Positions 16,045 through 24,127 of a DNA stretch of 64,000 nucleotides are shown piece by piece. The stretch covers positions 1,603,871 to 1,667,870 of the forward strand of contig NZ_CP136574.1 in assembly GCF_035195345.1 (NCBI RefSeq). Reading direction: 5' to 3'. A model generated the notes under the pieces. That model ran no database searches and was not told where the DNA came from. It worked only from the letters and a program-made list of their open reading frames with translations. The first letter of the stretch is position 1. Every line of letters begins with the position of its first letter. The translations under genes were made by a program, and so were the position numbers. This DNA is from Flavobacterium sp. (GTDB lineage Bacteria > Bacteroidota > Bacteroidia > Flavobacteriales > Flavobacteriaceae).

Positions 16045-17264
16045 AAAACTTCAATAATTTGATTTGCAATTCTTTCAATTAAAGTTGTCGTTACAGAATT
16101 TCCAGCTTGCATATAAAGTTTACTGTTTGCTAAGTTTGGTAAAATATAATTTTCGGGATAACCCTGAAACAAAAAACATTCTTTTGGCGTCAATTTTCTA
16201 ATTCCAAAATCATCTTTTATCAATGGAACATTATGTCCACCAGTTCCCATATTAGCTGTCAAAGTAGGACAAACATTGCTTTTGTTCTCTCTTGCGTAAA
16301 CTCTACGCCATTGATAAACAGTGTCTTTTGATGTCAATGCTTTTTTCAGTTCAGGATAATATTGATGGTCCTTTTGATAATATAAATTATCAGCTTGTTT
16401 CCCTTTTTCCAAAATGTCGTGAATAGTTTTAGTTAATTTAATTTCCGAAGGAAATTTAAAATCAGCATAATTTTTAACTTGATTTGGGTCAAACGCAACT
16501 ATAAAAATCCTTTCACGATTTTGAGGAATATTTGCGTATGTCATTGAGTTTAAAATTTTTGTAAAAACTTTGTAACCCAATTTATCTTCCAAAACTGAAA
16601 TTATAGTTTTAAATGTATTCCCATTATCATGAGAAACTAAATTTTTTACATTTTCAAGAAATACAACTTTTGGTCTGTGTTTTTCAATAATTTGTTCAAT
16701 GTCAAAAAATAAAGTCCCTCTTGTATCAGCAAAACCTTTGCGATTTCCTGCAATTGAAAATGCTTGACAAGGAAAACCTGCGCACAAAACATCGAATTCT
16801 TGTGGAATATAATTTTTAACTCTTTCTTTTGTAATATCACCAAATGGAATTTCTCCAAAATTTTCTCTGTAAGTTTTTTGAGCTGCTGTTTCCCATTCGC
16901 TTGTAAATACACATTTTCCGCCAACATTTTGCAATGCTAATCTAAAACCGCCAATTCCCGCAAATAAATCAATGAATTTGAAGCTATAATTTTCTGGCGT
17001 TGGAAACGGTACATTTTCAACTTCAAACAAAAGTTGTTGCAAAGCGTCTTCTTCAACAATCGGAAGTTCAGTTTCTTCTTGTTTATATTCTATAAAATTT
17101 TTTAGAGTTGAAATTGCATCTTTTTCGTAATGCATTTTTACGCCATTTCTATAATTATGTAGATAATGTGTCAAAACAGCTTTCTCTTCAATGCCTTCAA
17201 CAAGTCTAATTTGATAGCTTTTCCCATCAAATTCATTAATACTTATTGTCTGTTTTAAACTCAT
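16041..17264 (-). CDS. DNA (cytosine-5-)-methyltransferase of the restriction-modification pair
   Basis: A 407-residue m5C methyltransferase. The conserved motifs are in order: I FIDLFAGIGG (97-106, SAM binding), IV with catalytic Cys in GFPCQAFS (Cys166), VI ENVKN (204-208), VIII QNRERI (248-253), a target-recognition region (~260-355), IX RKLTPKECFLFQGYP, and X QAGNSVTTTLIERI (GNSV ~388). An extra ~90-residue N-terminal segment precedes motif I and may aid binding or autoregulation. It is followed by the cognate nuclease with a 4-nt overlap. No separate controller gene is visible. Confidence 0.92.
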   Translation of the reverse strand: MSLKQTISINEFDGKSYQIRLVEGIEEKAVLTHYLHNYRNGVKMHYEKDAISTLKNFIEYKQEETELPIVEEDALQQLLFEVENVPFPTPENYSFKFIDLFAGIGGFRLALQNVGGKCVFTSEWETAAQKTYRENFGEIPFGDITKERVKNYIPQEFDVLCAGFPCQAFSIAGNRKGFADTRGTLFFDIEQIIEKHRPKVVFLENVKNLVSHDNGNTFKTIISVLEDKLGYKVFTKILNSMTYANIPQNRERIFIVAFDPNQVKNYADFKFPSEIKLTKTIHDILEKGKQADNLYYQKDHQYYPELKKALTSKDTVYQWRRVYARENKSNVCPTLTANMGTGGHNVPLIKDDFGIRKLTPKECFLFQGYPENYILPNLANSKLYMQAGNSVTTTLIERIANQIIEVL

Positions 17265-17430
17265 TTATTTTGTCTATTAAAAATTTGTGTGCAAGTTACA
17301 AAAAAATGGTTGAATTTTTTACTGTCGAGTTTATAGGTACTTTCAGTCGCAATGCCTAACGTGTCACGCCACTCACTCACAAATCCTTTCCTGTGGTTCT
17401 ATAATTTAAATTACTCAAAAATATAAAACA

Positions 17431-17459
17431 AAAAAGTCTCGAATAAATCGAGACTTTTT
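17431..17459 (-). terminator. Terminator after atpG
   Basis: A 12-bp perfect stem (17431-17442 with 17448-17459) and 5-base loop ends in a T-run on the minus strand, 20 nt after the atpG stop. It closes the ATP synthase operon and separates it from the restriction-modification genes. Confidence 0.85.
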
Positions 17460-17478
17460 ATAAATATGTGTATTAAAA

Positions 17479-18336
17479 CTAGCTTTTCAAAGCCTCTGCT
17501 CCACCAACGATTTCTAAGATTTCGTTTGTAATTGCTGCTTGACGCGCTTTGTTGTAAGTTAATTTTAATTGGTCTCTTAATTCTGTAGCGTTATCGGTTG
17601 CTTTATGCATTGCTGTCATACGCGCTCCGTGTTCTGCTGCAAATGAATCTCTAATTGATTTGTATAATTGTGTTTTTAATGATTTTGGAATCAATGTCAA
17701 CACAATTTCTTCTTTAGATGGTTCAAAAATATAATCAGAAGCTACTACTTCGCCACCAACGATTGGAGCTAAAGGTAAAAACTGTTGTGTTCTTACAATT
17801 TGAGTCGCAGCATTTTTAAATTCGTTGTAAACGATTTCGATTTTATCGTAATCACCTGCCACAAATTTATCCATTAATTGTTGTGCAATATCAGAAGCAT
17901 TTTCGAAAGTTAATTTGTCAAAAATAACATTGTTAACTTCGATTACGTTGTTTGTTTTACGCAAAACGTCGTTTCCTTTTTTACCAATAGCAAAAATATC
18001 TACTTGTTTTCCTGCATATGTATCAGCAACTGCTTTTGCTTGTTTAATTACATTCGTATTAAACGCACCACACAAACCTCTGTTTGAAGTAATTGCAACG
18101 ATAAGTACTTTATTTACTTCTCTTTGAGCTGTAAAAGCACCACCAACTTCTCCTTCAAGAGTTGCACTTAAGTTTTGTAATAGCTCAGTAAGTTTTTCTG
18201 CATACGGACGCATTGCTGTAATAGCATCTTGCGCTTTTTTTAATTTTGCAGCAGAAACCATTTTCATCGCCGATGTAATTTGCATCGTAGATGAAACAGA
18301 AGTAATCCTATTACGTATTTCCTTTAAGTTTGCCAT
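17479..18336 (-). CDS. atpG: F1 ATP synthase subunit gamma
   Basis: A 285-residue central-stalk subunit. The N-terminal helix ANLKEIRNRITSVSSTMQIT and the SNRGLCGAFN block are typical, and the C-terminal helix RQAAITNEILEIVGGAEAL is the conserved end that turns inside alpha3beta3. It is the last gene of the operon; beta and epsilon genes do not follow, which is the usual split arrangement in Bacteroidota. The spacer to atpA contains a word-repeat block. Confidence 0.95.
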   Translation of the reverse strand: MANLKEIRNRITSVSSTMQITSAMKMVSAAKLKKAQDAITAMRPYAEKLTELLQNLSATLEGEVGGAFTAQREVNKVLIVAITSNRGLCGAFNTNVIKQAKAVADTYAGKQVDIFAIGKKGNDVLRKTNNVIEVNNVIFDKLTFENASDIAQQLMDKFVAGDYDKIEIVYNEFKNAATQIVRTQQFLPLAPIVGGEVVASDYIFEPSKEEIVLTLIPKSLKTQLYKSIRDSFAAEHGARMTAMHKATDNATELRDQLKLTYNKARQAAITNEILEIVGGAEALKS

Positions 18337-18348
18337 TTTGTTAATTTG

Positions 18349-18409
18349 TCAATGTGCCAATTTATCAATGTGCCAATTAATTGTCTAATTGACACATTGT
18401 CTAATTGAC
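18349..18409. repeat. CAATGTGCCAATT-type repeat block in the atpA-atpG spacer
   Basis: TCAATGTGCCAATT occurs twice with a 16-nt period (18349-18362, 18365-18378), followed by ATTGTCTAATTGAC twice, also with a 16-nt period (18380-18393, 18396-18409). The two halves are partly inverted copies, so the spacer can fold into a hairpin. The 13-mer CAATGTGTCAATT, exact in the yraN-ldcA spacer, is found here in reverse complement. Confidence 0.7.
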
Positions 18410-18412
18410 TAA

Positions 18413-19990
18413 TTAATTATATTTTGCTGAAATTTCTTTCGCTACTTTTTCTAAAACGTCAGTGATAGCGTCATCAAACTTACCTGCTTTAAGTGCGTCT
18501 AATGTATCTCTGTGTTTAGCGTTTAAGTATTCTAAGAAATCCTTTTCAAATTCTTTTACTTTTACAACTGGTACATTTCTTAACAAGTTTTTAGAACCTG
18601 CATAAATGATAGCCACCTGATCTTCTACTGTAAAAGGTGAGTTTAAACCTTGTTTTAAGATTTCAACGTTTCTTTTTCCTTTTTCAATAACGTTTAAAGT
18701 AACCGCATCTAAGTCAGAACCAAATTTCGCGAAAGCTTCTAATTCACGGAATTGTGCTTGGTCTAATTTTAAAGTACCTGATACTTTTTTCATTGATTTA
18801 ATCTGTGCATTACCACCCACACGAGATACAGAAATACCTACGTTAATTGCAGGACGAACTCCAGAGTTGAATAAATCACCATCTAAGAAAATCTGTCCGT
18901 CAGTAATCGAAATTACGTTTGTTGGGATATATGCAGATACGTCACCCGCTTGAGTTTCGATAATTGGTAATGCTGTTAACGAACCACCACCTTTAACGAT
19001 TCCTTTGATAGAATCTGGTAAGTCATTCATGTTTTTAGCAATTTCGTCGTTGTTAATTACTTTACAAGCTCTTTCTAATAAACGAGAGTGTAAGTAGAAA
19101 ACGTCTCCAGGGTAAGCCTCACGTCCTGGTGGTCTTCTTAATAATAAAGATACCTCACGATACGCTACTGCTTGTTTAGATAAATCATCATAAACAATTA
19201 AAGCTGGACGACCAGAATCTCTAAAATACTCACCAATTGCAGCACCTGCCATAGGAGCATATACTTGCATTGGAGCTGGATCAGAAGCGTTTGCAGCAAC
19301 AATAACGGTATAAGCCATTGCACCTTTTTCTTCTAACATTTTTGCGATTCCTGCTACAGTTGAAGCTTTTTGCCCAATTGCAACATATATACAGAATACA
19401 GGTTTTCCTGCATCGTAAAATTCTTTTTGATTTAAGATGGTATCAATACAAACTGTTGATTTACCAGTTTGACGGTCACCAATAACCAACTCACGTTGAC
19501 CTCTACCTACTGGAATCATCGCATCAACTGCTTTTACTCCTGTTTGTAATGGTTCAGTTACGGGTTGACGGAAGATAACTCCAGGAGCTTTTCTTTCTAA
19601 TGGCATCTCGTATAACTCACCACCGATTGGACCTTTACCATCAATTGGGTTACCTAAAGTATCTACAACACGACCTACCATTTGCTCTCCTACTTTAAGA
19701 GAAGCAATACGTTGTGTTCTTTTTACTGTAGAACCTTCTTTGATTCCTGTTGATGGTCCTAAAAGTACCACCCCAACATTGTCTTCTTCTAAGTTCAATA
19801 CAATCGCCTCTAATCCGTTTTCGAATTGTACTAACTCTCCGTATTGAGCGTTTGATAATCCGTAAACACGAGCGATACCGTCTCCAACTTGAAGTACTGT
19901 TCCAACTTCTTCTAACGATGCACCAGATTCAAAACCTGATAACTGTTGTTTTAATATTGCTGATATTTCAGCAGGTTTAATTTCAGCCAT
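18413..19990 (-). CDS. atpA: F1 ATP synthase subunit alpha
   Basis: A 525-residue subunit with the P-loop GDRQTGKST (~residues 170-178), the AIGQKAS block, and the ALIVYDDLSKQAVAYREVSLLLRRPPGREAYPGD-type region with the conserved Arg finger. It forms the non-catalytic nucleotide sites of F1. It is separated from atpH by an unrelated 169-codon gene, and from atpG by a repeat-filled spacer of 76 nt. Confidence 0.97.
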   Translation of the reverse strand: MAEIKPAEISAILKQQLSGFESGASLEEVGTVLQVGDGIARVYGLSNAQYGELVQFENGLEAIVLNLEEDNVGVVLLGPSTGIKEGSTVKRTQRIASLKVGEQMVGRVVDTLGNPIDGKGPIGGELYEMPLERKAPGVIFRQPVTEPLQTGVKAVDAMIPVGRGQRELVIGDRQTGKSTVCIDTILNQKEFYDAGKPVFCIYVAIGQKASTVAGIAKMLEEKGAMAYTVIVAANASDPAPMQVYAPMAGAAIGEYFRDSGRPALIVYDDLSKQAVAYREVSLLLRRPPGREAYPGDVFYLHSRLLERACKVINNDEIAKNMNDLPDSIKGIVKGGGSLTALPIIETQAGDVSAYIPTNVISITDGQIFLDGDLFNSGVRPAINVGISVSRVGGNAQIKSMKKVSGTLKLDQAQFRELEAFAKFGSDLDAVTLNVIEKGKRNVEILKQGLNSPFTVEDQVAIIYAGSKNLLRNVPVVKVKEFEKDFLEYLNAKHRDTLDALKAGKFDDAITDVLEKVAKEISAKYN

Positions 19991-20005
19991 AATTATATAT
20001 AATTA

Positions 20006-20515
20006 TTATCCTCCTATATTAATATTTATGCCAGATTTCTTTGGCTCTTGATTATTATTGATAATAATGGTTTGACCATTATTTGATTTATTTAATCTAT
20101 CTGAAAATTCAGTTCCATACTTTTCAATAAGCAAATTAACTTTTTCTTCATTTAAAGTTTGATCTTCATTAATTACTTTAGATTTATAAAGTAATTCAAC
20201 AATTGATTTAGAAGATTTTTTTAATTCAATTTTTTTGTTCAAACCTAAAAAAGAAACTTCCCAATAAACTAAATCTCCATCCGGGTTTGATGGTATTCTT
20301 GCTTCAACCCCAGAAACGCGAATCACTTTTATAAAAATAATTTCGTCTCCATTAGTGGTATTTACAAGCGAACAAAAGGAATCAAATCCACCACAACCAT
20401 CATATTTTAACCATGTGCTACCATCTACAATTACTTCTTGGTTCTTAAATTTAAACTTTTGAGAGTAACTTAAAACAGAAAATAACATCAAAAAGAATAG
20501 TAAAACTTTTTTCAT
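20006..20515 (-). CDS. Secreted protein of unknown function inside the ATP synthase operon
   Basis: A 169-residue protein with a clear signal peptide (MKKVLLFFLMLFSVLSYSQ, cut after residue ~19). The mature part has a KYDGCGGFDSFCSLVN segment with two Cys and ends in an Asn-rich NNGQTIIINNNQ stretch and GININIGG. I do not recognise the family. It lies between atpH (13 nt) and atpA (15 nt), in the same orientation, so it must be cotranscribed. A periplasmic protein has no evident place in F1Fo, so it looks like an insertion into the operon. Confidence 0.75.
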   Translation of the reverse strand: MKKVLLFFLMLFSVLSYSQKFKFKNQEVIVDGSTWLKYDGCGGFDSFCSLVNTTNGDEIIFIKVIRVSGVEARIPSNPDGDLVYWEVSFLGLNKKIELKKSSKSIVELLYKSKVINEDQTLNEEKVNLLIEKYGTEFSDRLNKSNNGQTIIINNNQEPKKSGININIGG

Positions 20516-20528
20516 TTGACAAAAATAA

Positions 20529-21062
20529 TTAATTACTAAACTCTCTTTTTAAATTTTGCAGTCTGCTTGACACAGATGCATTGTATTGTTTGTCGCCCAT
20601 TCTTAAAATAAATCCACCAATGATAGCAGGATCTACAATATTTTGAATGGTAATATTTTTATTTGAAAACGATGCAATTTTTGCCAATACTTTAGATTCT
20701 AACTCTGGAGTAATTGGGAAAGCGGTAGTTACCTTTGCAATCTCAATTCCGTTAAGTTCATCGTATAAAGCATTGAACTGTAAAGCAACATCGTTTAATA
20801 ATTCAAATCTTTTGTTTACTAAAAGCAATTGAAATAATCCTTTTGTCTCTTTTTGAGCAGAAGCAAAAATTTCGTTTAAAGAAGAAAATTTAATTTCACC
20901 TTTAACAATTGGACTTTGCAAGAAATCTTTTAATTCAGCGCTGTCTTTAATTGCGTTAACAATTGAAGTCATATCAGAATTTACAGCTTGTGTGCTGTTG
21001 TTCACTTGGGCAATGTCCAAAATGGCTTTAGCGTATCGAATTGCTGCTCTAGTTCCTGCCAT
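20529..21062 (-). CDS. atpH: ATP synthase subunit delta (OSCP)
   Basis: A 177-residue peripheral-stalk subunit. It starts AGTRAAIRYAKAILDIA, and the C-terminal signature IVDPAIIGGFILRMGDKQYNASV is complete. It links F1 alpha to the b stalk. It is 4 nt after atpF and is followed by the unrelated secreted-protein gene rather than atpA. Confidence 0.93.
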   Translation of the reverse strand: MAGTRAAIRYAKAILDIAQVNNSTQAVNSDMTSIVNAIKDSAELKDFLQSPIVKGEIKFSSLNEIFASAQKETKGLFQLLLVNKRFELLNDVALQFNALYDELNGIEIAKVTTAFPITPELESKVLAKIASFSNKNITIQNIVDPAIIGGFILRMGDKQYNASVSSRLQNLKREFSN

Positions 21063-21066
21063 GATA

Positions 21067-21558
21067 TTAATTTAATTTAGCGTCACCTAACATTTTCTCA
21101 ACCAATTTAGTTTGAGCTTCTTTGTTAGATAATTCTCCTTTTAATAATGTCTCAGCAATTTCTAATGACAAAGAAGAAACTTGATTTTTCAATTCTGCCA
21201 TAGCTGCATTTTTCTCACTTTCGATTGAAGCTTTTGCCGATTCAATCATTTTTTCGCCTTGAGCTTGCGCTTCAGATTTAGCATCAGCAATCATTTTTTC
21301 TTTGATTTCTCTTGCTTCTTTCATCATCAAGTCTCTTTCAGCTCTTGCTTCAGCTAATAATTTTTCATTATCAGACTTCAAGTTTAACATATCTTTTTTA
21401 GCATTTTCAGCTGCTAATAAAGCGTTGTTAATAGAGTCTTCTCTTCCTTTAACTGCTCCTAAAATAGGTTTCCATGCAAATTTTCTCATTAAAAGAAAAA
21501 ATACAACGAAAATTAAGGTTGTCCAAAATACTAAGCTTTCTGGTGAAGTAAAGTTCAT
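21067..21558 (-). CDS. atpF: ATP synthase Fo subunit b
   Basis: A 163-residue subunit: one N-terminal membrane helix (SLVFWTTLIFVVFFLLMRKF, residues ~8-27), then a long charged coiled coil with the family's KPILGAVKGREDSI start. It forms the peripheral stalk. The spacer to atpE (73 nt) contains a strong hairpin. Confidence 0.93.
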   Translation of the reverse strand: MNFTSPESLVFWTTLIFVVFFLLMRKFAWKPILGAVKGREDSINNALLAAENAKKDMLNLKSDNEKLLAEARAERDLMMKEAREIKEKMIADAKSEAQAQGEKMIESAKASIESEKNAAMAELKNQVSSLSLEIAETLLKGELSNKEAQTKLVEKMLGDAKLN

Positions 21559-21590
21559 ATATCTATATTGTTAATTTAGTTTCTTAATAA

Positions 21591-21623
21591 AAACTTCTTA
21601 CAGCCAACCGCTGTAAGAAGTTT
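21591..21623 (-). terminator. Intercistronic hairpin between atpE and atpF
   Basis: A perfect 14-bp stem (21591-21604 with 21610-21623) with a 5-base loop lies 8 nt after the atpE stop codon. On the minus strand it is followed by TTTTATT, a weak terminator-like tail. It may attenuate transcription or protect the upstream 3' end. Confidence 0.65.
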
Positions 21624-21631
21624 ATCTTTAA

Positions 21632-21832
21632 TTACTTTGCAATTAATGCAACTACAACAGCGAATAAAGCAACACCCTCGATAAGAGCAGCAGCAATAAT
21701 CATTGCAGTTTGAATTTTACCAGCAACTTCTGGTTGTCTTGCCATAGCGTCCATAGCAGATCCACCAATTTTTCCAATACCGATTCCAGCTCCAATAACA
21801 GCTAATCCAGCACCGATTCCAGCTAATACCAT
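21632..21832 (-). CDS. atpE: ATP synthase Fo subunit c
   Basis: A 66-residue hairpin of two membrane helices. The Gly-rich first helix (GIGAGLAVIGAGIGIGKIG) is followed by the polar loop ARQPE and the second helix with the ion-binding Glu in ALIEGVALF. The residue after this Glu is Gly rather than the Ser/Thr seen in Na+-binding rings, which fits proton coupling (inference). It is 41 nt after atpB. Confidence 0.95.
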   Translation of the reverse strand: MVLAGIGAGLAVIGAGIGIGKIGGSAMDAMARQPEVAGKIQTAMIIAAALIEGVALFAVVVALIAK

Positions 21833-21873
21833 AATAAAATATTTATATAGTTAATAATTAATAAAACTCAATT

Positions 21874-22950
21874 CTAGTGATAGTCGTGCTCTTCAACAGC
21901 CTGACCAATAAATAATGCAGATAACAAAGTAAATACATACGCTTGTAAAGCAGCAACTAACATTTCTAAAACACTCATAAACAATACGAAAGCACCTGAA
22001 ACCGGAGCAATTGCAACTGTTTTGAATATATATATCAATGAAATTAAACTCAAAATAATAATGTGACCTGCAGTAATGTTAGCGAATAAACGAATCATTA
22101 ATGCGAATGGTTTTGTAAACATCCCAATAATTTCAACTGGCCACATAATTGGATACAATGCTTTTGGCACTGGTGGTGCAAAAATGTGTCCCCAATATGC
22201 TTTGTTTGCACTTAAAGTTGTAATCAAAAATGTAATAAATGCCATTACAAAAGTAAAGTAAATATTTCCAGTTAAGTTAGAACTAAATGGGAAGAAAGGA
22301 ATTAAACCAATTAAGTTATTAATCCAAATGAAGAAAAAGATAGTTAATAAATACGGCATGTATTTTCCATATTTCTTTTCTCCAATATTAGGAATTGCAA
22401 TATCATCTCTAACAAAAATTACTAATGGTTCTAAGAAACCAGCTAATCCTTTTGGAGCCATGCTGTTCTTTTTATAAGAACGCGCAACTGTTATAAATAA
22501 AATTAAAAGAATGATAACAGACATTAACATTGAAAAAACATTCTTAGTGATTGAAAAATCTAAAGGACGTGCCCCAAAATTAAAAGCACTTTTATCTTCT
22601 TCTTTTAATGTTTCAAATTTGTCAGCATAAAAAATTACTTCATTATATCTTACAAATTTTTCTTTAGCTACATGATGACCTGTGTTATCATGATGAAATT
22701 CTGAAGCAGAAAAAATCTCTAATCCATTATCTGTCCATAAAATAATAGGTAATGGCAACGAAATTGCGTGACCATTCCAATCAGCTATATGAAACTCGTG
22801 AGCGTCTCCGATGTGCGAATTAATAAGTTCTGTAGCGCTAAACTCTTTATCAGCTGATTCTGAATGTCCTCCGCTTGCAGAAGCCATTAATGGTAAAATC
22901 AAAAATGATAATGAAAACAAAAATTGAATTGTGCGATTTGCTATTCTCAT
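21874..22950 (-). CDS. atpB: ATP synthase Fo subunit a
   Basis: A 358-residue subunit with a cleavable N-terminal segment (to ~residue 24), then a His/Asp-rich periplasmic extension (~25-125) that is characteristic of Bacteroidota a-subunits. The membrane part has the essential Arg in KPFALMIRLFANITAGHIIIL and the C-terminal LQAYVFTLLSALFIGQAVEEH. It is the first core subunit gene after the two accessory genes, and has its own candidate promoter. Confidence 0.95.
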   Translation of the reverse strand: MRIANRTIQFLFSLSFLILPLMASASGGHSESADKEFSATELINSHIGDAHEFHIADWNGHAISLPLPIILWTDNGLEIFSASEFHHDNTGHHVAKEKFVRYNEVIFYADKFETLKEEDKSAFNFGARPLDFSITKNVFSMLMSVIILLILFITVARSYKKNSMAPKGLAGFLEPLVIFVRDDIAIPNIGEKKYGKYMPYLLTIFFFIWINNLIGLIPFFPFSSNLTGNIYFTFVMAFITFLITTLSANKAYWGHIFAPPVPKALYPIMWPVEIIGMFTKPFALMIRLFANITAGHIIILSLISLIYIFKTVAIAPVSGAFVLFMSVLEMLVAALQAYVFTLLSALFIGQAVEEHDYH

Positions 22951-22996
22951 ATACTTATACTAATAATAGTAAAATTTATTTCCTCTAAATTTTGTG

Positions 22997-23004
22997 CAAA
23001 GGTA
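22997..23004 (-). promoter_or_regulatory. Candidate -7 box upstream of atpB
   Basis: CAAAGGTA (plus) reads TACCTTTG on the minus strand, 46 nt upstream of the atpB start codon in a 120-nt spacer. It would drive atpBEFH-(ORF)-atpAG separately from the accessory genes. Confidence 0.5.
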
Positions 23005-23070
23005 CATTATTAATTAAAAAATGAAAACATATTATTATAATTTTTAAAAAAAGTAATCAAATAATATAGT

Positions 23071-23475
23071 TTACTGATTATCATTCAAATTTGAACTATT
23101 AAGTAATGTAACTGAAAAAATTGTTTCTAAAAACAGATAAATAAAAAAAGGTATAAAAAACGATAAAACATCTGGCACCTTATCTGCTAAATTCGACTGT
23201 ATAACTGGCGTAAGAAAATAAACCGAAAGTCCCATTTTAATAATACCAAATGCCAAAAAAGCATATCCTGTTTGAGGAAAAAAATATTTATTTACAATAA
23301 CTAATAGAACATACGAAACTATAACCGTAAAAAAATGAAAAAAATAAATAGAAATTGTTGTTAATTTAAACTCCAAATGATTGAAAAAATTACTTAAAAT
23401 AAATTCCTGACAAAAGTATAAAACAAAAGTCAAAGGAAGTAAAACCATTAAAAGTTTTGAGATTTTTTTTATCAT
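23071..23475 (-). CDS. AtpI-like membrane protein of the ATP synthase operon
   Basis: A 134-residue protein with four hydrophobic helices (residues ~10-30, 42-62, 70-95, 105-125) and no enzymatic motif. By position between atpZ and atpB it corresponds to the AtpI assembly factor that helps form the c-ring in other bacteria; sequence similarity to classical AtpI is not evident, so the role is inferred from context (DUF6168-type in Flavobacteriaceae, from memory). Its start codon overlaps the atpZ stop by 1 nt. Confidence 0.6.
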   Translation of the reverse strand: MIKKISKLLMVLLPLTFVLYFCQEFILSNFFNHLEFKLTTISIYFFHFFTVIVSYVLLVIVNKYFFPQTGYAFLAFGIIKMGLSVYFLTPVIQSNLADKVPDVLSFFIPFFIYLFLETIFSVTLLNSSNLNDNQ

Positions 23476-23696
23476 TATTTATCTTTATTCAATTTATTAA
23501 CTTGCTGAATTACATTATATAATGCTAAAAAAAGAGCTAACAATGAAACTATTATCGTTAATGTAGAACCTTCAATTTTATATTTTTCATCTAACCATTG
23601 TCCCAACATAACTCCAAAAAAAATAATCAATCCCATTTGAAATGGGATATTGATTAGTGCCAACCACTTGTTCGATTGTTTATTATTAGAATTCAT
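23475..23696 (-). CDS. atpZ: AtpZ/AtpI family protein
   Basis: A 73-residue protein with two membrane helices and the AtpZ pattern (IPFQMGLIIFFGVMLGQWLDEKY, with the conserved Gly residues and LD before the second helix). AtpZ/AtpI proteins accompany F-ATPase operons and are implicated in c-ring assembly or Mg/Ca handling. It is the first gene of the ATP synthase set and is joined to the next gene by a 1-nt stop/start overlap. Confidence 0.8.
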   Translation of the reverse strand: MNSNNKQSNKWLALINIPFQMGLIIFFGVMLGQWLDEKYKIEGSTLTIIVSLLALFLALYNVIQQVNKLNKDK

Positions 23697-23754
23697 TATT
23701 TAGTTTGAGTCCTCATTTAACTCATTTTTTTTATTTGATTCGTTGAATTCGAAA

Positions 23755-24108
23755 TTAGGAATTTCTCATTTCACAACTCGCTTCAAATCGTGCGCCAGGC
23801 TCAACGGCTAATTTTCCAACGATTACTTCTCCAGTTATATGTGCTTTTGACTTTACATTTAACATACCTTCTGATTGTAATTTCCCTGAAAAAACACCTT
23901 CAACATCTATGCTTTTACATATTATATCACCTATTACCTCGCCAGTAGGACCTATAACAATTTTACCTTCTGAAGTAAAATTTCCAGTTAATTTCCCATC
24001 TAATCTAAAATCAGCTTGCGTTGTAATATTTCCTATAATAGTAGTTCCGTCAACAATTCTATTGGTTTTCCCTAATAAATGATCTTGATTTTTTACTTTT
24101 TCAAACAT
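23755..24108 (-). CDS. Bactofilin family cytoskeletal protein
   Basis: A 117-residue polymer-forming cytoskeletal protein. The short N-terminal tail is followed by the repeated beta-helix core with alternating hydrophobics and Gly (TIIGNITTQADFRLDGKL, KIVIGPTGEVIGDII, KLQSEGMLNVKSKAHITGE). Bactofilins form non-polar filaments at the inner membrane that localise peptidoglycan enzymes or shape the cell. It sits 19 nt after the sprE/porW-like gene and 58 nt before atpZ. Confidence 0.9.
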   Translation of the reverse strand: MFEKVKNQDHLLGKTNRIVDGTTIIGNITTQADFRLDGKLTGNFTSEGKIVIGPTGEVIGDIICKSIDVEGVFSGKLQSEGMLNVKSKAHITGEVIVGKLAVEPGARFEASCEMRNS

Positions 24109-24127
24109 AATAGTAGGTATTTAATGT

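Noticed and set aside
16646..16927. 93-codon open frame inside the methyltransferase gene on the same strand
   Set aside because: It is a frame shadow; the methyltransferase frame carries all ten m5C motifs through this region.
17354..17360. GCCTAAC resembling an integron attC R'' core (RYYYAAC) upstream of the methyltransferase gene
   Set aside because: No GTTRRRY partner at a suitable distance and no foldable attC hairpin; a single 7-mer match is expected by chance.
18349..18409. CRISPR-like alternation of repeats and spacers
   Set aside because: Units are only 14 nt with 2-nt gaps, occur in two different doublets, and no cas gene is present.
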